This document shows, piece after piece, positions 18,676-27,374 of a stretch of 64,000 bases of DNA. The translations under genes and the position numbers were made by a program. Position 1 is the first letter of the stretch. The number at the start of each line of letters is the position of its first letter. Location: the NCBI RefSeq assembly GCF_005080685.1, contig NZ_CP039371.1, positions 2,480,001 to 2,544,000 of the forward strand. Reading direction: 5' to 3'. A model generated the notes under the pieces. That model was not told the DNA's origin and made no database searches. It worked only from the letters and a program-made list of their open reading frames with translations. Source of the stretch: Pseudomonas putida. Its GTDB lineage: Bacteria; Pseudomonadota; Gammaproteobacteria; Pseudomonadales; Pseudomonadaceae.

Positions 18676-18705
18676 TGAAAATGCCGCTTTCGAGCGGCAT
18701 TTTCA
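18676..18705 (+). terminator. Rho-independent terminator after gcd
   Basis: TGAAAATGCCGCT and AGCGGCATTTTCA form a perfect 13-bp stem closed by a TTCG tetraloop. Its A/T base section supplies the T run on both strands. Confidence 0.9.
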
Positions 18706-18811
18706 TATCTGCCGGTTGATCCCGACCTGACATTTTTGCCAGTAGGCACCGATGCCTGCGCCCTTTAGGGTGCCGGTAAACGTTGCCTTGGGCCGAAAGG
18801 AAATGGCAGGT

Positions 18812-20404
18812 ATGGGCAAGCGGGCATTGGGTCTGCTGGCATTGGTGGTGATCCTGATGAGCAATGCTGGTGAAGCCGCGTCGGCGATACGTATAGAGCG
18901 GTTGGCGATTTGCGGACCCTGGACCCCGGGGCCGCCGCGGAGCTGGTGCGTCCAGGTCAGCGGCATGTCCGGCGCGATGCCGGTGGTGCTGCTCGACGGC
19001 CACCCATTGCCGGCCCGCAATGTCACGCGCAACGGGCAGACGCTGCGCCTCTACCTGCCGAGGCAAGACGTGGACAGTGGGCCGCTGTGGTTGCGCGATG
19101 GCTCGCGTACCAGCAACCCGGTCTGGCTCAGTATGCGCCCGAGTCATGTGCTATCGGCCAGTCCCGAGCGACAAGTGTTTATCGCCGATCAGCTGGTCAC
19201 CTCGGTGGACCTGCTGGGTGTCTTGCTGCGCGACGAGGTGAAGGGCGTGCCCGAGGCGCGCCGTATCGCCAAGGCCCACGGGTTGCAGATCGTGGGCGCC
19301 ATCGCACCGCTCAACCTGTACCAGATGCGCCTGCCCAGCACCACGCTTCTCGAACGCAATGCGATGGTGCAGGCGCTGGGCCGAGAACCTGATGTGGAGA
19401 CGGTGCTGGTGGAAGACGACAACCGCCCGGACGGACAGAGCCCGCGCAAGGCCACCACCCCGCCAGACCAGCAGGGTTGGATGGCCAATCGTTTCGACCA
19501 GGGTGTCGATCTGTACGTGCGCCAGACCGCATGGGAGCCTCGGCGCCCTGGCAACGTGAGCGTCGGTGTGATCGAAAAGGGCGTGAACTTCGAGTCGCCG
19601 GACTTCGCCGAGCTCGCCGCCCCCTGCGGGCAGGCCGGGGTGTGCCTGCATGCACGGCACAGTCAGCCTGAAAACGCCCATGGCTCCATCGTCACCGGCA
19701 TGCTGGTCGCGCGAATCGTCGAGGGCGGCAACAGGGGCTTGTTGAGCCGTATCGGATCGCTGGGCGAAGGCTTCAAGGTGATCGTCGATATTGGCGGTGA
19801 AACCGGGGTGGTGGGCCGCGTGGCGGCATCGGTCAACCTGGTCCAGGATCAGGTGCGCGTGCTCAACTGGAGCTGGGGCGTGCACCGCATGGGCAGACTT
19901 GATATGGCGGGTGAGCCGGTAACGGCCAATGTCCGCTCCGACCTTGCCTTCGATGGCTATGAGCGATTGCTCGTGCGGTTTTTCGCCTGGTTGAAGCGTG
20001 AGTATCCCCAGGTACTGGTGGTCAATTCCGCGGGTAACACTGCCTCCAGCACCGACGATCACCTACCGGCATCGTTGCCATCCGAACAACTTCTGGTGGT
20101 GGGCGCACATCAGCGCAGTGGCCGCGATGTCGCTGTTGAGGACGCGCGGTTCGTGGTACGACGCGGCAATTCCAACCTCGGTCCTCGGGTCGACATCACT
20201 GCCGCCGCCTGCCCCCGCCCGCCGCTGACCGCGGCGCCTGAGGTGGGACGCGGTGGTGGCTGCGGCACGTCCTATTCCGCTGCGCTGGTCAGCGCAGCGG
20301 TTGCGGCGGTAGTGTCCATCAACCCCGACCTGCAGCCCGCGCAGATCAAGCTTTGCTACGGCGCAGCGCCTTGCCCGTGGCCGCCGGGCCGGGCCTGGAG
20401 TTGA
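18812..20404 (+). CDS. Subtilisin-like (S8) protease with Glu at the Asp position and frameshifted C-terminus
   Basis: An exported S8-type serine protease. A signal peptide covers residues 1-25 (ALGLLALVVILMSNAGEAASA). An N-terminal domain of about 220 residues resembles the pro-region/assembly domains of secreted subtilases. The catalytic domain shows H290 (NAHGSIVTGM), the oxyanion N409 (NSAGN) and S487 (GTSYSAA). The position of the catalytic Asp is E255 (VGVIEKGVN), a non-canonical residue. After QIK (codon ending 20350) the frame runs into a premature stop at 20404. Adding one G there restores ALLRRSALPVAAG and 60 further codons to a stop at 20529, giving 572 residues. The start at 18812 has AAAGGA 10 bases upstream; ATGs at 18752 and 18803 fit less well. 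Confidence 0.75.
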   Translation: MGKRALGLLALVVILMSNAGEAASAIRIERLAICGPWTPGPPRSWCVQVSGMSGAMPVVLLDGHPLPARNVTRNGQTLRLYLPRQDVDSGPLWLRDGSRTSNPVWLSMRPSHVLSASPERQVFIADQLVTSVDLLGVLLRDEVKGVPEARRIAKAHGLQIVGAIAPLNLYQMRLPSTTLLERNAMVQALGREPDVETVLVEDDNRPDGQSPRKATTPPDQQGWMANRFDQGVDLYVRQTAWEPRRPGNVSVGVIEKGVNFESPDFAELAAPCGQAGVCLHARHSQPENAHGSIVTGMLVARIVEGGNRGLLSRIGSLGEGFKVIVDIGGETGVVGRVAASVNLVQDQVRVLNWSWGVHRMGRLDMAGEPVTANVRSDLAFDGYERLLVRFFAWLKREYPQVLVVNSAGNTASSTDDHLPASLPSEQLLVVGAHQRSGRDVAVEDARFVVRRGNSNLGPRVDITAAACPRPPLTAAPEVGRGGGCGTSYSAALVSAAVAAVVSINPDLQPAQIKLCYGAAPCPWPPGRAWS

Positions 20405-20528
20405 CCGCCCCATTGCGTGCCGACGAGCGCGCCCGCAGCGACGACCCGGCAATCGGCCAGTCGGCCCGCCTGGACCTGCTGGAGGCGCTGCGCCTGGCCA
20501 TTCTCAGTCGCGAACCTGGCGTACACTG

Positions 20529-21575
20529 ATGTCACATACCTGTCACAGGGGATTGCTAGCGTGCGGGACCCCTCAAGCGGCACAGGTGAGCGACACGGTG
20601 CAACCCGGCACGACCCGCAAGCAGTTCATTCTGCGTTCCGACAACATGCGCAGCGATGACTTCGGCGCGCTGTTCACGCAGATGTTCGGCAACCTGTATG
20701 GCGACATGCCGCGCTTGGCCGATGGCATATCCATCGGCGGCGTCTATGGCCGTTTCGAGGGCATGAGCGTACGGCGCATGCACTACCGAGGCGACTTCAC
20801 CATTGCCTTGCCGACGCCCCAGGACGAGATCACCTTCGTGCTGCCTAGCGCCGGGCGCATCGTCTTCGATCATCGTGGCGAGGCAGTAGGTGGCAGCCAG
20901 GTCGGCCTTGCGGTCGACAAGCTGGATATCCGCTCGGTGCGCATTGGCGATGGACATGCCCAATGCGGGATGTCGATTCGCCGCGGCTTGTTCGTCGAGC
21001 GCCTGTCGGCCTTGTTGGAGCGCCCGCTGGCCGCACCGATTCGTTTCGCCCCGGTGGTAGACCTCAAGGCGTCGGCGTTCCAGGGTATTCGTGCCTTGCT
21101 CGAAATGGCCACGGGCGTCGAGTTCGATCAACTGATCAACAGCGGGCTGCTGATGCCCGTGCGACTGCAGGAAATGCTGGTCGACGCGGTATTGGAAACC
21201 TGGCCACACAACTACAGCGACGCGTTGCACAGCCCGCAACCCTCGATTGCTCCGCGCCATGTGAAACTGGCCATGGCCTACATTCGCGAACATCCCGCCA
21301 GCCTGGTCAGCGGCAGCGAGCTGGCCAGCCTGGCCAATGTCAGCCTGCGTGCCCTGCAGGATGGCTTCAAGCGCTTCACCGGCACGTCGATCGTTGCCTA
21401 CCAGCGCCAGGTGCGCCTGGAGCTGGCCCATCGTGCGTTGCAGCGCGGGGAGGGCGGTTCGGTTGCGCAGGTCGCCTTGGGCCTGGGCTTCAGCAACGCC
21501 GGGCGTTTCGCCCAGTACTTCCAGCAAGCCTATGGCGTCAGCCCGGCGGATGTGCGGCGGGGCGGCCTGCGCTAG
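20529..21575 (+). CDS. AraC-family transcriptional regulator
   Basis: A 348-residue regulator with a C-terminal AraC/XylS double HTH (about residues 240-345). It includes SLRALQDGFKRFTGTSIVAYQRQVRLELAHRAL and the second helix pair ending GFSNAGRFAQYFQQAYGVSPADVRR. The N-terminal half matches the AraC-binding-like domain found in XylS/FeaR-type proteins (the segment LPSAGRIVFDHRGE). The ATG at 20529 overlaps the restored stop of the protease frame. A GTG at 20586 (19 codons on) is an alternative start, and the first residues look non-structural. Its target may be the divergent-end autotransporter or the protease; no operator was identified. Confidence 0.8.
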   Translation: MSHTCHRGLLACGTPQAAQVSDTVQPGTTRKQFILRSDNMRSDDFGALFTQMFGNLYGDMPRLADGISIGGVYGRFEGMSVRRMHYRGDFTIALPTPQDEITFVLPSAGRIVFDHRGEAVGGSQVGLAVDKLDIRSVRIGDGHAQCGMSIRRGLFVERLSALLERPLAAPIRFAPVVDLKASAFQGIRALLEMATGVEFDQLINSGLLMPVRLQEMLVDAVLETWPHNYSDALHSPQPSIAPRHVKLAMAYIREHPASLVSGSELASLANVSLRALQDGFKRFTGTSIVAYQRQVRLELAHRALQRGEGGSVAQVALGLGFSNAGRFAQYFQQAYGVSPADVRRGGLR

Positions 21576-21594
21576 ATCGACCCCGCCCAGTACA

Positions 21595-23508
21595 TCAGAA
21601 CGCGTAGCTGGCCTTGAGGCTGCCACTCACACCGTGGCTGTCGCCACCGCCCAGGGCCGCGACCTCGGCGCCGACGCTCAGGGCGCCGAGGTTGGCCATC
21701 AGGTTGACCCCAGCGCTGAACGGGTCGCGATTGTCGAACGCGGCGCGCTGTTCGATATCCAGTCCCAGCAGGTGGCCTTCGCTGTCGACCTGGTGATCGC
21801 CCAGGACGTGCTCGTAACCGACCTCAACGCCAGGGACAAGCTGCCAGGCGCCCAGCGCGTAGGGCGCGAACGATGCCTTGAGGTTAGCCACGGCGGCGCG
21901 GCGGGTGGTTTTGAGGTCGTCAACCTGCAGGGCCAGTTCGCTGCCTTTTTCATCGAAGCCCGCCAGGTCCACATGGCTCACCCGCACGCCCAGGCTCGGT
22001 TCCAGCACCAAGGCGCCAGTGGGCAGCCGATAGCCTAGGGCCAGGCTGCCACCGACCAGGTTGCCGTGGCTGTCGCCCTTGGCCGTGCCCAGCCCGCCGC
22101 CGATGTCGCGCTTGCTACTGTAGTCGAGCCAGCCGCCGCTGGCCTTGGCCTCGACGAACACCCCCCGTTCCAGGCTGCCGGGGGCGAAGCGTGCGCCCAG
22201 GCTGAGGAAGGTCAGGTCCGTGTCCACCTCGCCGCCGGCGCCGCCGACATTGCCGTTGCTGTAGCCCAAGCCTGCGTAGCCGCTGAGCTGCTCGCTGAAG
22301 CGTCGGGTGAGGCCCACCATCAGGCCTTGGCTGTGCTCGTTGCTGCTCGAGGCCTGGGCCGAGCCGTCGGTGCCCAGGTAGCCGGCCAGGGCTGTGCTCC
22401 ACAGGCGCGACTGGCCGGCCTTGAGGTCGACACCATCGGTAAAGGGTGCGGCGGCGCGGTCGATCATCGCGTCCTGGCGCAGCAGGTAGCTGGCGGCATC
22501 GGCATGGACCTGGCCGCCGACGCGTGCATCGACCCCGCCCAGGGTGCCAGCGTCGATCGCCGATTGCAGGTAGTAGTTGTAGGCGGTGTAGTCGCCCGAC
22601 AGCGAGGTGTCCTGCAACTGGTTGAGCAAGCGTGCACCGGCTGCAGCGTTGCCCAGCAATCCCGCCTGGCCGGGCAGCACGGCATAGCGGACCATCTTGC
22701 CGCGCAGCACATAGAGGGTTTCCTGGGTCAGCCCCAGGCCCTGCTTGAGGTAGTTGTCCATGCTGCCGTACTCGGCAGCGACCTCGTCCAGCCCGGCTTG
22801 CAGGTAGCTGGCCTCGACGCCCAGCAGCGGCGCGTAGACCTCGGCCATGCTCGCCGGCATGGCGGCGAGGGTGGCGGCCACCCGGGCCGCGGTGTAGTCG
22901 TTGGTCGCCAGGTAGTTCTCCATGATCGTCGCATCATCGACGCCGGCGATGCTCAGCAGCACCGCAGCGGTCCAGCCGGTGCGGTCCTTGCCCGCGGTGC
23001 AGTGGAACAACGCTGCGCCATCGGCGGCGGCCAGGTCGTTGAACAGCGTGGTGAACTGGCCACGGATGGTCGCATCGCTGACGAAGCTGCGGTTGGCGTC
23101 TTCCATCATCGCCCGCGCTTCGGCCGCTGTGGTCAGCGAGATGCTGGTGATGTTCGCCCCCGAACTGGTGCTGCCGAGGATATCGATATGGGTGTAGCTG
23201 GCACCTTCGGGCAGGGTGTCCGGCGTGCTGGCGATTTCGCTTGCAGTACGCAGGTCGTAGACATCGCTGATGCCCAGGCCGTTGAGCACGGTGAGGTCGG
23301 AGGCGGTCGGGGTCAGTGCGTTGGCGCGGTAGAACACCCCAGCGCGCATCACGCCGTCATGGCTTGTGGTATACGCCTCGGTGGTGCCGGCGATATCGCG
23401 GAAGTTGTCCATGCCAGCCAGGCGCGGAGTGTCGAGCGCGTCGGCGGCGTTGGCGGTGGCAATGGCGAGGGTGAGCAGGGGCAGGGAGCAGAGCGCACGT
23501 TGCAGCAC
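21595..23508 (-). CDS. Autotransporter with a tyrosine-phosphatase passenger domain
   Basis: A 637-residue secreted protein. A signal peptide ends near residue 21 (TANA before ADAL). Residues 25-270 form a dual-specificity/tyrosine phosphatase domain of the bacterial Tyr_phosphatase_3 type, with the P-loop HCTAGKDRTG carrying nucleophile C170 and R176. An N-terminal NFRDIAG motif and a DLRT element are also typical. From about residue 350 to the end lies an autotransporter beta-barrel (alternating strands, terminal KASYAF). The enzyme domain would therefore be displayed on or released from the cell surface. It starts with GTG and has only a weak SD. It is transcribed convergently with the AraC regulator. 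Confidence 0.85.
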   Translation of the reverse strand: MLQRALCSLPLLTLAIATANAADALDTPRLAGMDNFRDIAGTTEAYTTSHDGVMRAGVFYRANALTPTASDLTVLNGLGISDVYDLRTASEIASTPDTLPEGASYTHIDILGSTSSGANITSISLTTAAEARAMMEDANRSFVSDATIRGQFTTLFNDLAAADGAALFHCTAGKDRTGWTAAVLLSIAGVDDATIMENYLATNDYTAARVAATLAAMPASMAEVYAPLLGVEASYLQAGLDEVAAEYGSMDNYLKQGLGLTQETLYVLRGKMVRYAVLPGQAGLLGNAAAGARLLNQLQDTSLSGDYTAYNYYLQSAIDAGTLGGVDARVGGQVHADAASYLLRQDAMIDRAAAPFTDGVDLKAGQSRLWSTALAGYLGTDGSAQASSSNEHSQGLMVGLTRRFSEQLSGYAGLGYSNGNVGGAGGEVDTDLTFLSLGARFAPGSLERGVFVEAKASGGWLDYSSKRDIGGGLGTAKGDSHGNLVGGSLALGYRLPTGALVLEPSLGVRVSHVDLAGFDEKGSELALQVDDLKTTRRAAVANLKASFAPYALGAWQLVPGVEVGYEHVLGDHQVDSEGHLLGLDIEQRAAFDNRDPFSAGVNLMANLGALSVGAEVAALGGGDSHGVSGSLKASYAF

Positions 23509-23658
23509 GGGTCAGATCTCATTGTGATTGGATTGAGCGGCTACTGTCCGTGGCTGGGATGAAACTGAATGTTACAAAGCGGCGCAGGGCGTCGAAGAGT
23601 GCGCGTTGTGTCCGAGCCCTGCGTTTTTTGTCCTCCTGAGAGGGGCGGCTATGTCCCG

Positions 23659-24588
23659 CTAGTGATTGAAGTAATTGACGACATTGGCAAAGGCATCGCC
23701 GAAGTACAGCTCGTAGCTTTCTTTCTCGACATACCCCAGATGCGGTGTGCACAACACTGATGGATGACGCAGCAGAGGATGGTCGGGGTCGAGGATCGGC
23801 TCGTGCTCGAACACGTCCAGGGCTGCAGCGCCTGGGCGGCCTTTGTCCAGCGCTTCGAGCAAGGCACCCGGCGCGATCAGTTCGGCGCGGCTGGTGTTGA
23901 CCAGCAGGGCGCTCGGCTTCATCGCCGCCAGGTCTTGGGCGGTGACAAGGTGCCGTGTGCTCTCGGCAAGACGCAGGTGCAGGCTCAGCACGTCGGCCTC
24001 GGCGAAGAAGGCCCGCCGCGAAGGCGCCGCGTTGTGTCCATCGGCAATGGCCGCCTGGCGTGAGCCTTCGCTGCCCCACACCAGCACGTTCATCTCGAAG
24101 GCCTGGGCGTAACGGGCCAAGCGCTGGCCGATCTTGCCATAGCCCCAGATGCCCAGCGTCTGCCCGGCCAGGCGGCTACCCAGGTTGACTTGCCACTTGC
24201 CGGCATACAGGCCCTGGATGGCAGGCACCAGCTGGCGCCGGGCATTGAGGATCAGCGCCCAGGTCAGCTCTGCGGGGGCTATCGGCGAGCCTCGGCCTTC
24301 CAGTACGGTGATCCCGCGCTGGCTGCAGGCTGCCAGGTCGATGTGCCCCGAGACCTTGCCGGTCTGGCTGATCACCTTGAGTTTCGGCAGCCTCGCCAGC
24401 AGCGCTGCGTCGATCGCCGTGCGTTCGCGGGTCAGGACGATGGCGTCGGCATCGGCGAAGCGTTGCGCCAGCACGTCGGGGTCTGCGACTGCGTCGTGAT
24501 AGACGCTGACCTGGTGGCCTTCGAGCAAGGCAAAGCAGTCCAGGCTGCGGATGACGTTTTGGTAGTCATCGGGGATGACGATGTGCAT
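23659..24588 (-). CDS. D-2-hydroxyacid dehydrogenase family protein
   Basis: A 309-residue NAD-dependent D-isomer 2-hydroxyacid dehydrogenase. The Rossmann motif GIWGYGKIGQRLARYAQAF is in the middle. The catalytic Arg is in VNTSRAELI, with an acidic residue about 29 further on (DVFEHEP) and the His in CTPHLGYVE. The start at 24588 has a GGGAGG SD; the frame is open upstream but lacks one. It lies 86 bp downstream of galD on the same strand and may be read with the galBCD genes. A plausible use is interconversion of a 2-keto acid such as pyruvate or oxaloacetate released by gallate cleavage, but this is inference. Confidence 0.8.
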   Translation of the reverse strand: MHIVIPDDYQNVIRSLDCFALLEGHQVSVYHDAVADPDVLAQRFADADAIVLTRERTAIDAALLARLPKLKVISQTGKVSGHIDLAACSQRGITVLEGRGSPIAPAELTWALILNARRQLVPAIQGLYAGKWQVNLGSRLAGQTLGIWGYGKIGQRLARYAQAFEMNVLVWGSEGSRQAAIADGHNAAPSRRAFFAEADVLSLHLRLAESTRHLVTAQDLAAMKPSALLVNTSRAELIAPGALLEALDKGRPGAAALDVFEHEPILDPDHPLLRHPSVLCTPHLGYVEKESYELYFGDAFANVVNYFNH

Positions 24589-24674
24589 GAATGCCTCCCA
24601 GGCGGTTCTGCGCAGCCGCGAGGCGCATGCCAGGCTGCAGGGTTCGCCTAACATGCCTTGCCTGGCCGATCAGA

Positions 24675-25766
24675 TCAACGCCGTGGCTCACTGCCGGGCC
24701 ACAGCTCGGCGGGGATGCACACCTGGCCGTCGAACAACAGGCGCGCCGTGCGCACCAGGCCACAACCGCTGATCACGCCCGCTTGCCGGCGGATCTCGAC
24801 ACTGAACTCGCCGCTTGGGTGTTCTATCGACAAGCGTTGCAGGCTGGCGCTGGTGGTGCCAGCCAGCGGCTGGGCGACCGAACCCTCGACCAGGCAGGCG
24901 CTGGCGACGCTCACGGCGCCGAACACGCCGATGGAGGCATGGCAGCGATGGGGGATGAACGAGCGGGTGTTGACGGTGCCGCCGTTGCGCGCTGGCGACA
25001 ACAGGCACATCTTCGGCACGTTGCACTGGCTGACATCACCCAGGTTCATGCGTGGGCCGGCTTGCAAACGGATGGACTCCAGGCGCGCTTTCAGCGCGGT
25101 GTCGGCGTCCAGCACCTCGCATGGCTCGTAGCCGGTCACACCCAGATCTTCGGCGCGCACCAGTACCACGGGCATGCCATTGTCGATGCAGGTCACCTCG
25201 ACTTCATCGATGCGTTCACGGCTGTTGCCCGTGGGCAGCAGCGCACCACAACTGGCGCCTGCGACGTCGGCGAAAGTCACCACCAGCGCTGCGGCCTGTC
25301 CCGGCACGCCGTCGATGCGGGTGTCGCCGGCATACTCGACCTGGCCGCCTGTGGTCGGTACCTGGGCCACCGCGAGCTGGCCGGTGTTCTGCATGAAGAT
25401 CCGCACCGGCGTGGTCGATCCGCTGGCGGCCACCAGACCCCGCTCGATGGCGAACGGGCCAACGCCGGCCAGGATGTTGCCGCAGTTCTGCCCGTAGTCC
25501 ACCCGGGCCTCGTTCACCACGACCTGGGCGAACAGGTAATCGACATCGGCGTCGTCGCGTTGCGAGGCACGGATAATGGCCACTTTGCTGGTAAGGGAGT
25601 CGGCGCCGCCGATGCCGTCGATCTGCCGGCTGTCTGGCGAGCCCATGACCGCCAGCAACACCTGGTCACGCAGCGGGCCGGGCGCGGGCAGGTGGTCATG
25701 GAGGAAATACGCGCCTTTGGACGTGCCGCCGCGTATCAACAGGCAAGGTATGCGGGTCTGGCCCAT
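24675..25766 (-). CDS. galD: 4-oxalomesaconate tautomerase
   Basis: A 363-residue PrpF-family isomerase with the diaminopimelate-epimerase fold. The N-terminal signature IPCLLIRGGTSKGAYF and the GIGGADSLTSKVAI loop are typical, and a Cys in DYGQNCGN is the usual proton-shuttling position. GalD converts the keto form of 4-oxalomesaconate, produced by gallate dioxygenase, to the enol form used by the hydratase. It begins 2 bp after galC, within a galB-galC-galD transcript. Length and neighbours match the P. putida gallate cluster. Confidence 0.93.
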   Translation of the reverse strand: MGQTRIPCLLIRGGTSKGAYFLHDHLPAPGPLRDQVLLAVMGSPDSRQIDGIGGADSLTSKVAIIRASQRDDADVDYLFAQVVVNEARVDYGQNCGNILAGVGPFAIERGLVAASGSTTPVRIFMQNTGQLAVAQVPTTGGQVEYAGDTRIDGVPGQAAALVVTFADVAGASCGALLPTGNSRERIDEVEVTCIDNGMPVVLVRAEDLGVTGYEPCEVLDADTALKARLESIRLQAGPRMNLGDVSQCNVPKMCLLSPARNGGTVNTRSFIPHRCHASIGVFGAVSVASACLVEGSVAQPLAGTTSASLQRLSIEHPSGEFSVEIRRQAGVISGCGLVRTARLLFDGQVCIPAELWPGSEPRR

Positions 25767-25768
25767 GG

Positions 25769-26485
25769 TCAGTCTTCCAGATCGCAGAGGTTGTCGACGT
25801 AGCGCAGGCCCTTGGCGGCCAGGCGCGGGCGCATCTCGTAGATGTCCAGGCCAAGCTCGCCGGCCGCCAGGCGCAGGCGCTTGCGTTCTTCGAGCTCGGC
25901 GCGCTGGGTGGCTGCTTCGCGTACTGACTGGGCCTCGGCATGGCGTACCACGACCACGCCGTCATCGTCGGCGACCACGATGTCACCGGCATTGACCAGT
26001 TGCCCGGCACACAGCAGTGGCAGATTCACCGAACCCAGCACTTCCTTCACCGTGCCCTGGGCGTTGATGGCGCGGGACCACACGGCAAAGCCCATGTCGC
26101 GCAGCGTCTGGCTGTCGCGGATGCCCGCATCGATGACCAGGCCACGCACGCCGCGGGCCTGCAGCGATGTCGCCAGCAGGTCGCCGAAATAGCCATCGCT
26201 GCACGGCGAGCTGGGCGCGACGACCAGCACGTCACCGGGGCGACACTGCTCCACGGCGACATGGAACATCCAGTTGTCGCCGGGGGCGACCAGAACGGTG
26301 ACGGCGCTTCCGGCCACTGCCACGCCTTGTTGAATAGGCCGCACAGCAGTGTTCAGCAGCCCCTTGCGACCTTGCGCCTCATGCACCGTAGCCACGCCGA
26401 GGCGGCCCAGCGCATCGACTACCTGTGCATCGGCACGGGGGATATTACGTACCACGAAACCGGTCTTGCCGATCAGTGCGCTCAT
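25769..26485 (-). CDS. galC: 4-carboxy-4-hydroxy-2-oxoadipate aldolase
   Basis: A 238-residue class II HMG/CHA aldolase of the RraA-like fold. Visible are [21 protein letters not shown] and the metal/substrate segment [13 protein letters not shown], where the Arg-Asp pair is catalytic in the family. It splits 4-carboxy-4-hydroxy-2-oxoadipate into pyruvate and oxaloacetate, the last step of the gallate pathway. The frame is open to 26713, but the ATG at 26485 overlaps the galB stop as ATGA, fixing the start. It is metal dependent (Mg or Mn in relatives). Confidence 0.93.
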   Translation of the reverse strand: MSALIGKTGFVVRNIPRADAQVVDALGRLGVATVHEAQGRKGLLNTAVRPIQQGVAVAGSAVTVLVAPGDNWMFHVAVEQCRPGDVLVVAPSSPCSDGYFGDLLATSLQARGVRGLVIDAGIRDSQTLRDMGFAVWSRAINAQGTVKEVLGSVNLPLLCAGQLVNAGDIVVADDDGVVVVRHAEAQSVREAATQRAELEERKRLRLAAGELGLDIYEMRPRLAAKGLRYVDNLCDLED

Positions 26486-27216
26486 GCCAGCGTCTCCGTC
26501 ACGCGTGGGAACACGCTCTGCAAGCCTTCGGCGTAGACGATATTGCGGGCGCTGGTGATGCCGACGTTGCGCTTGGCCTGCACGCCGCGTTGCAGGGCGA
26601 CGCGGGTGTAGTACTCCCAGAGGTGTTCCTGGCCGGCCATGCACTGGATGGCAGCGTATTTCTTGTCCCACACCGAGGTGATGTCGAGGAAGGTGTCTGG
26701 GCGCCATTCGCACTGTTCGGGCTGGTGCGGCTCGAAGGCATAGACCGGCGGTGCACCGACGATCTGCTCGCCTGGCCTGTAGCCTTCGGCCTGGGCGATG
26801 ATGCGCGCTTCCTGGGCTAGGTGCATGGCCAGCGGGTGGTCGTAGTTGTAGGGGTCCTTGAGCGAATGGCTCAGGACGAATTGCGGTTGTACCCGGCGAT
26901 AGACATCGGCCAGGCGGAACAGGGTGTCCTTGTCGGCGCGCATGGGGTAGTCGCCGATGTCGAAGAATTCGACGCTGGCGCCGAGGATCTCAGCGGCCGC
27001 CAGGGCTTCCTCGCGGCGCGCGTCCTTGACCTTGGCTTCGGTCATTTCGCCCTTGCGCCACAGCTTGGCCGACTCGCCACGTTCACCGAACGACAGGCAC
27101 ACCACGTGCACGGCATAGCCACGCTCGGCGTGCAGGGCGATGGCGCCACCGGCGCGCCAGACGAAATCGGCGGAATGGGCGCTGACCACCAGGGCGGATT
27201 CTTGTGGGGTATTCAT
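26482..27216 (-). CDS. galB: 4-oxalomesaconate hydratase
   Basis: A 244-residue zinc-dependent hydratase of the PIG-L/LmbE fold, unrelated to LigJ hydratases. The metal-binding [13 protein letters not shown] (an H-x-x-D pattern near residue 14) and the later [13 protein letters not shown] helix with a zinc-ligand His are visible. It hydrates the enol of 4-oxalomesaconate to 4-carboxy-4-hydroxy-2-oxoadipate. It is first in galBCD and faces the divergent galR gene across 158 bp (27217-27374) that must contain both promoters. A short A/T stretch lies near 27300. Confidence 0.93.
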   Translation of the reverse strand: MNTPQESALVVSAHSADFVWRAGGAIALHAERGYAVHVVCLSFGERGESAKLWRKGEMTEAKVKDARREEALAAAEILGASVEFFDIGDYPMRADKDTLFRLADVYRRVQPQFVLSHSLKDPYNYDHPLAMHLAQEARIIAQAEGYRPGEQIVGAPPVYAFEPHQPEQCEWRPDTFLDITSVWDKKYAAIQCMAGQEHLWEYYTRVALQRGVQAKRNVGITSARNIVYAEGLQSVFPRVTETLA

Positions 27217-27374
27217 TGTTCGTAGGCTCCTGCGGGGGGTAGAGGCAGGATGTCATCGGGGCGGATGCGGGACTAATGCGTTCCAGCTTTGCGGGTATGC
27301 TTTTTATTTATTGCCAAGTGCAGGTAGTGGCGGCATAGTCCCGCCAATGAAGAGCCGAGCGCCGCGGAGGCCCT

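Noticed and set aside
16319..19147. 942-codon minus-strand frame opposite gcd
   Set aside because: It runs antisense to gcd and the start of the protease gene; low-complexity Arg/His/Gly/Ala content and no recognisable domain.
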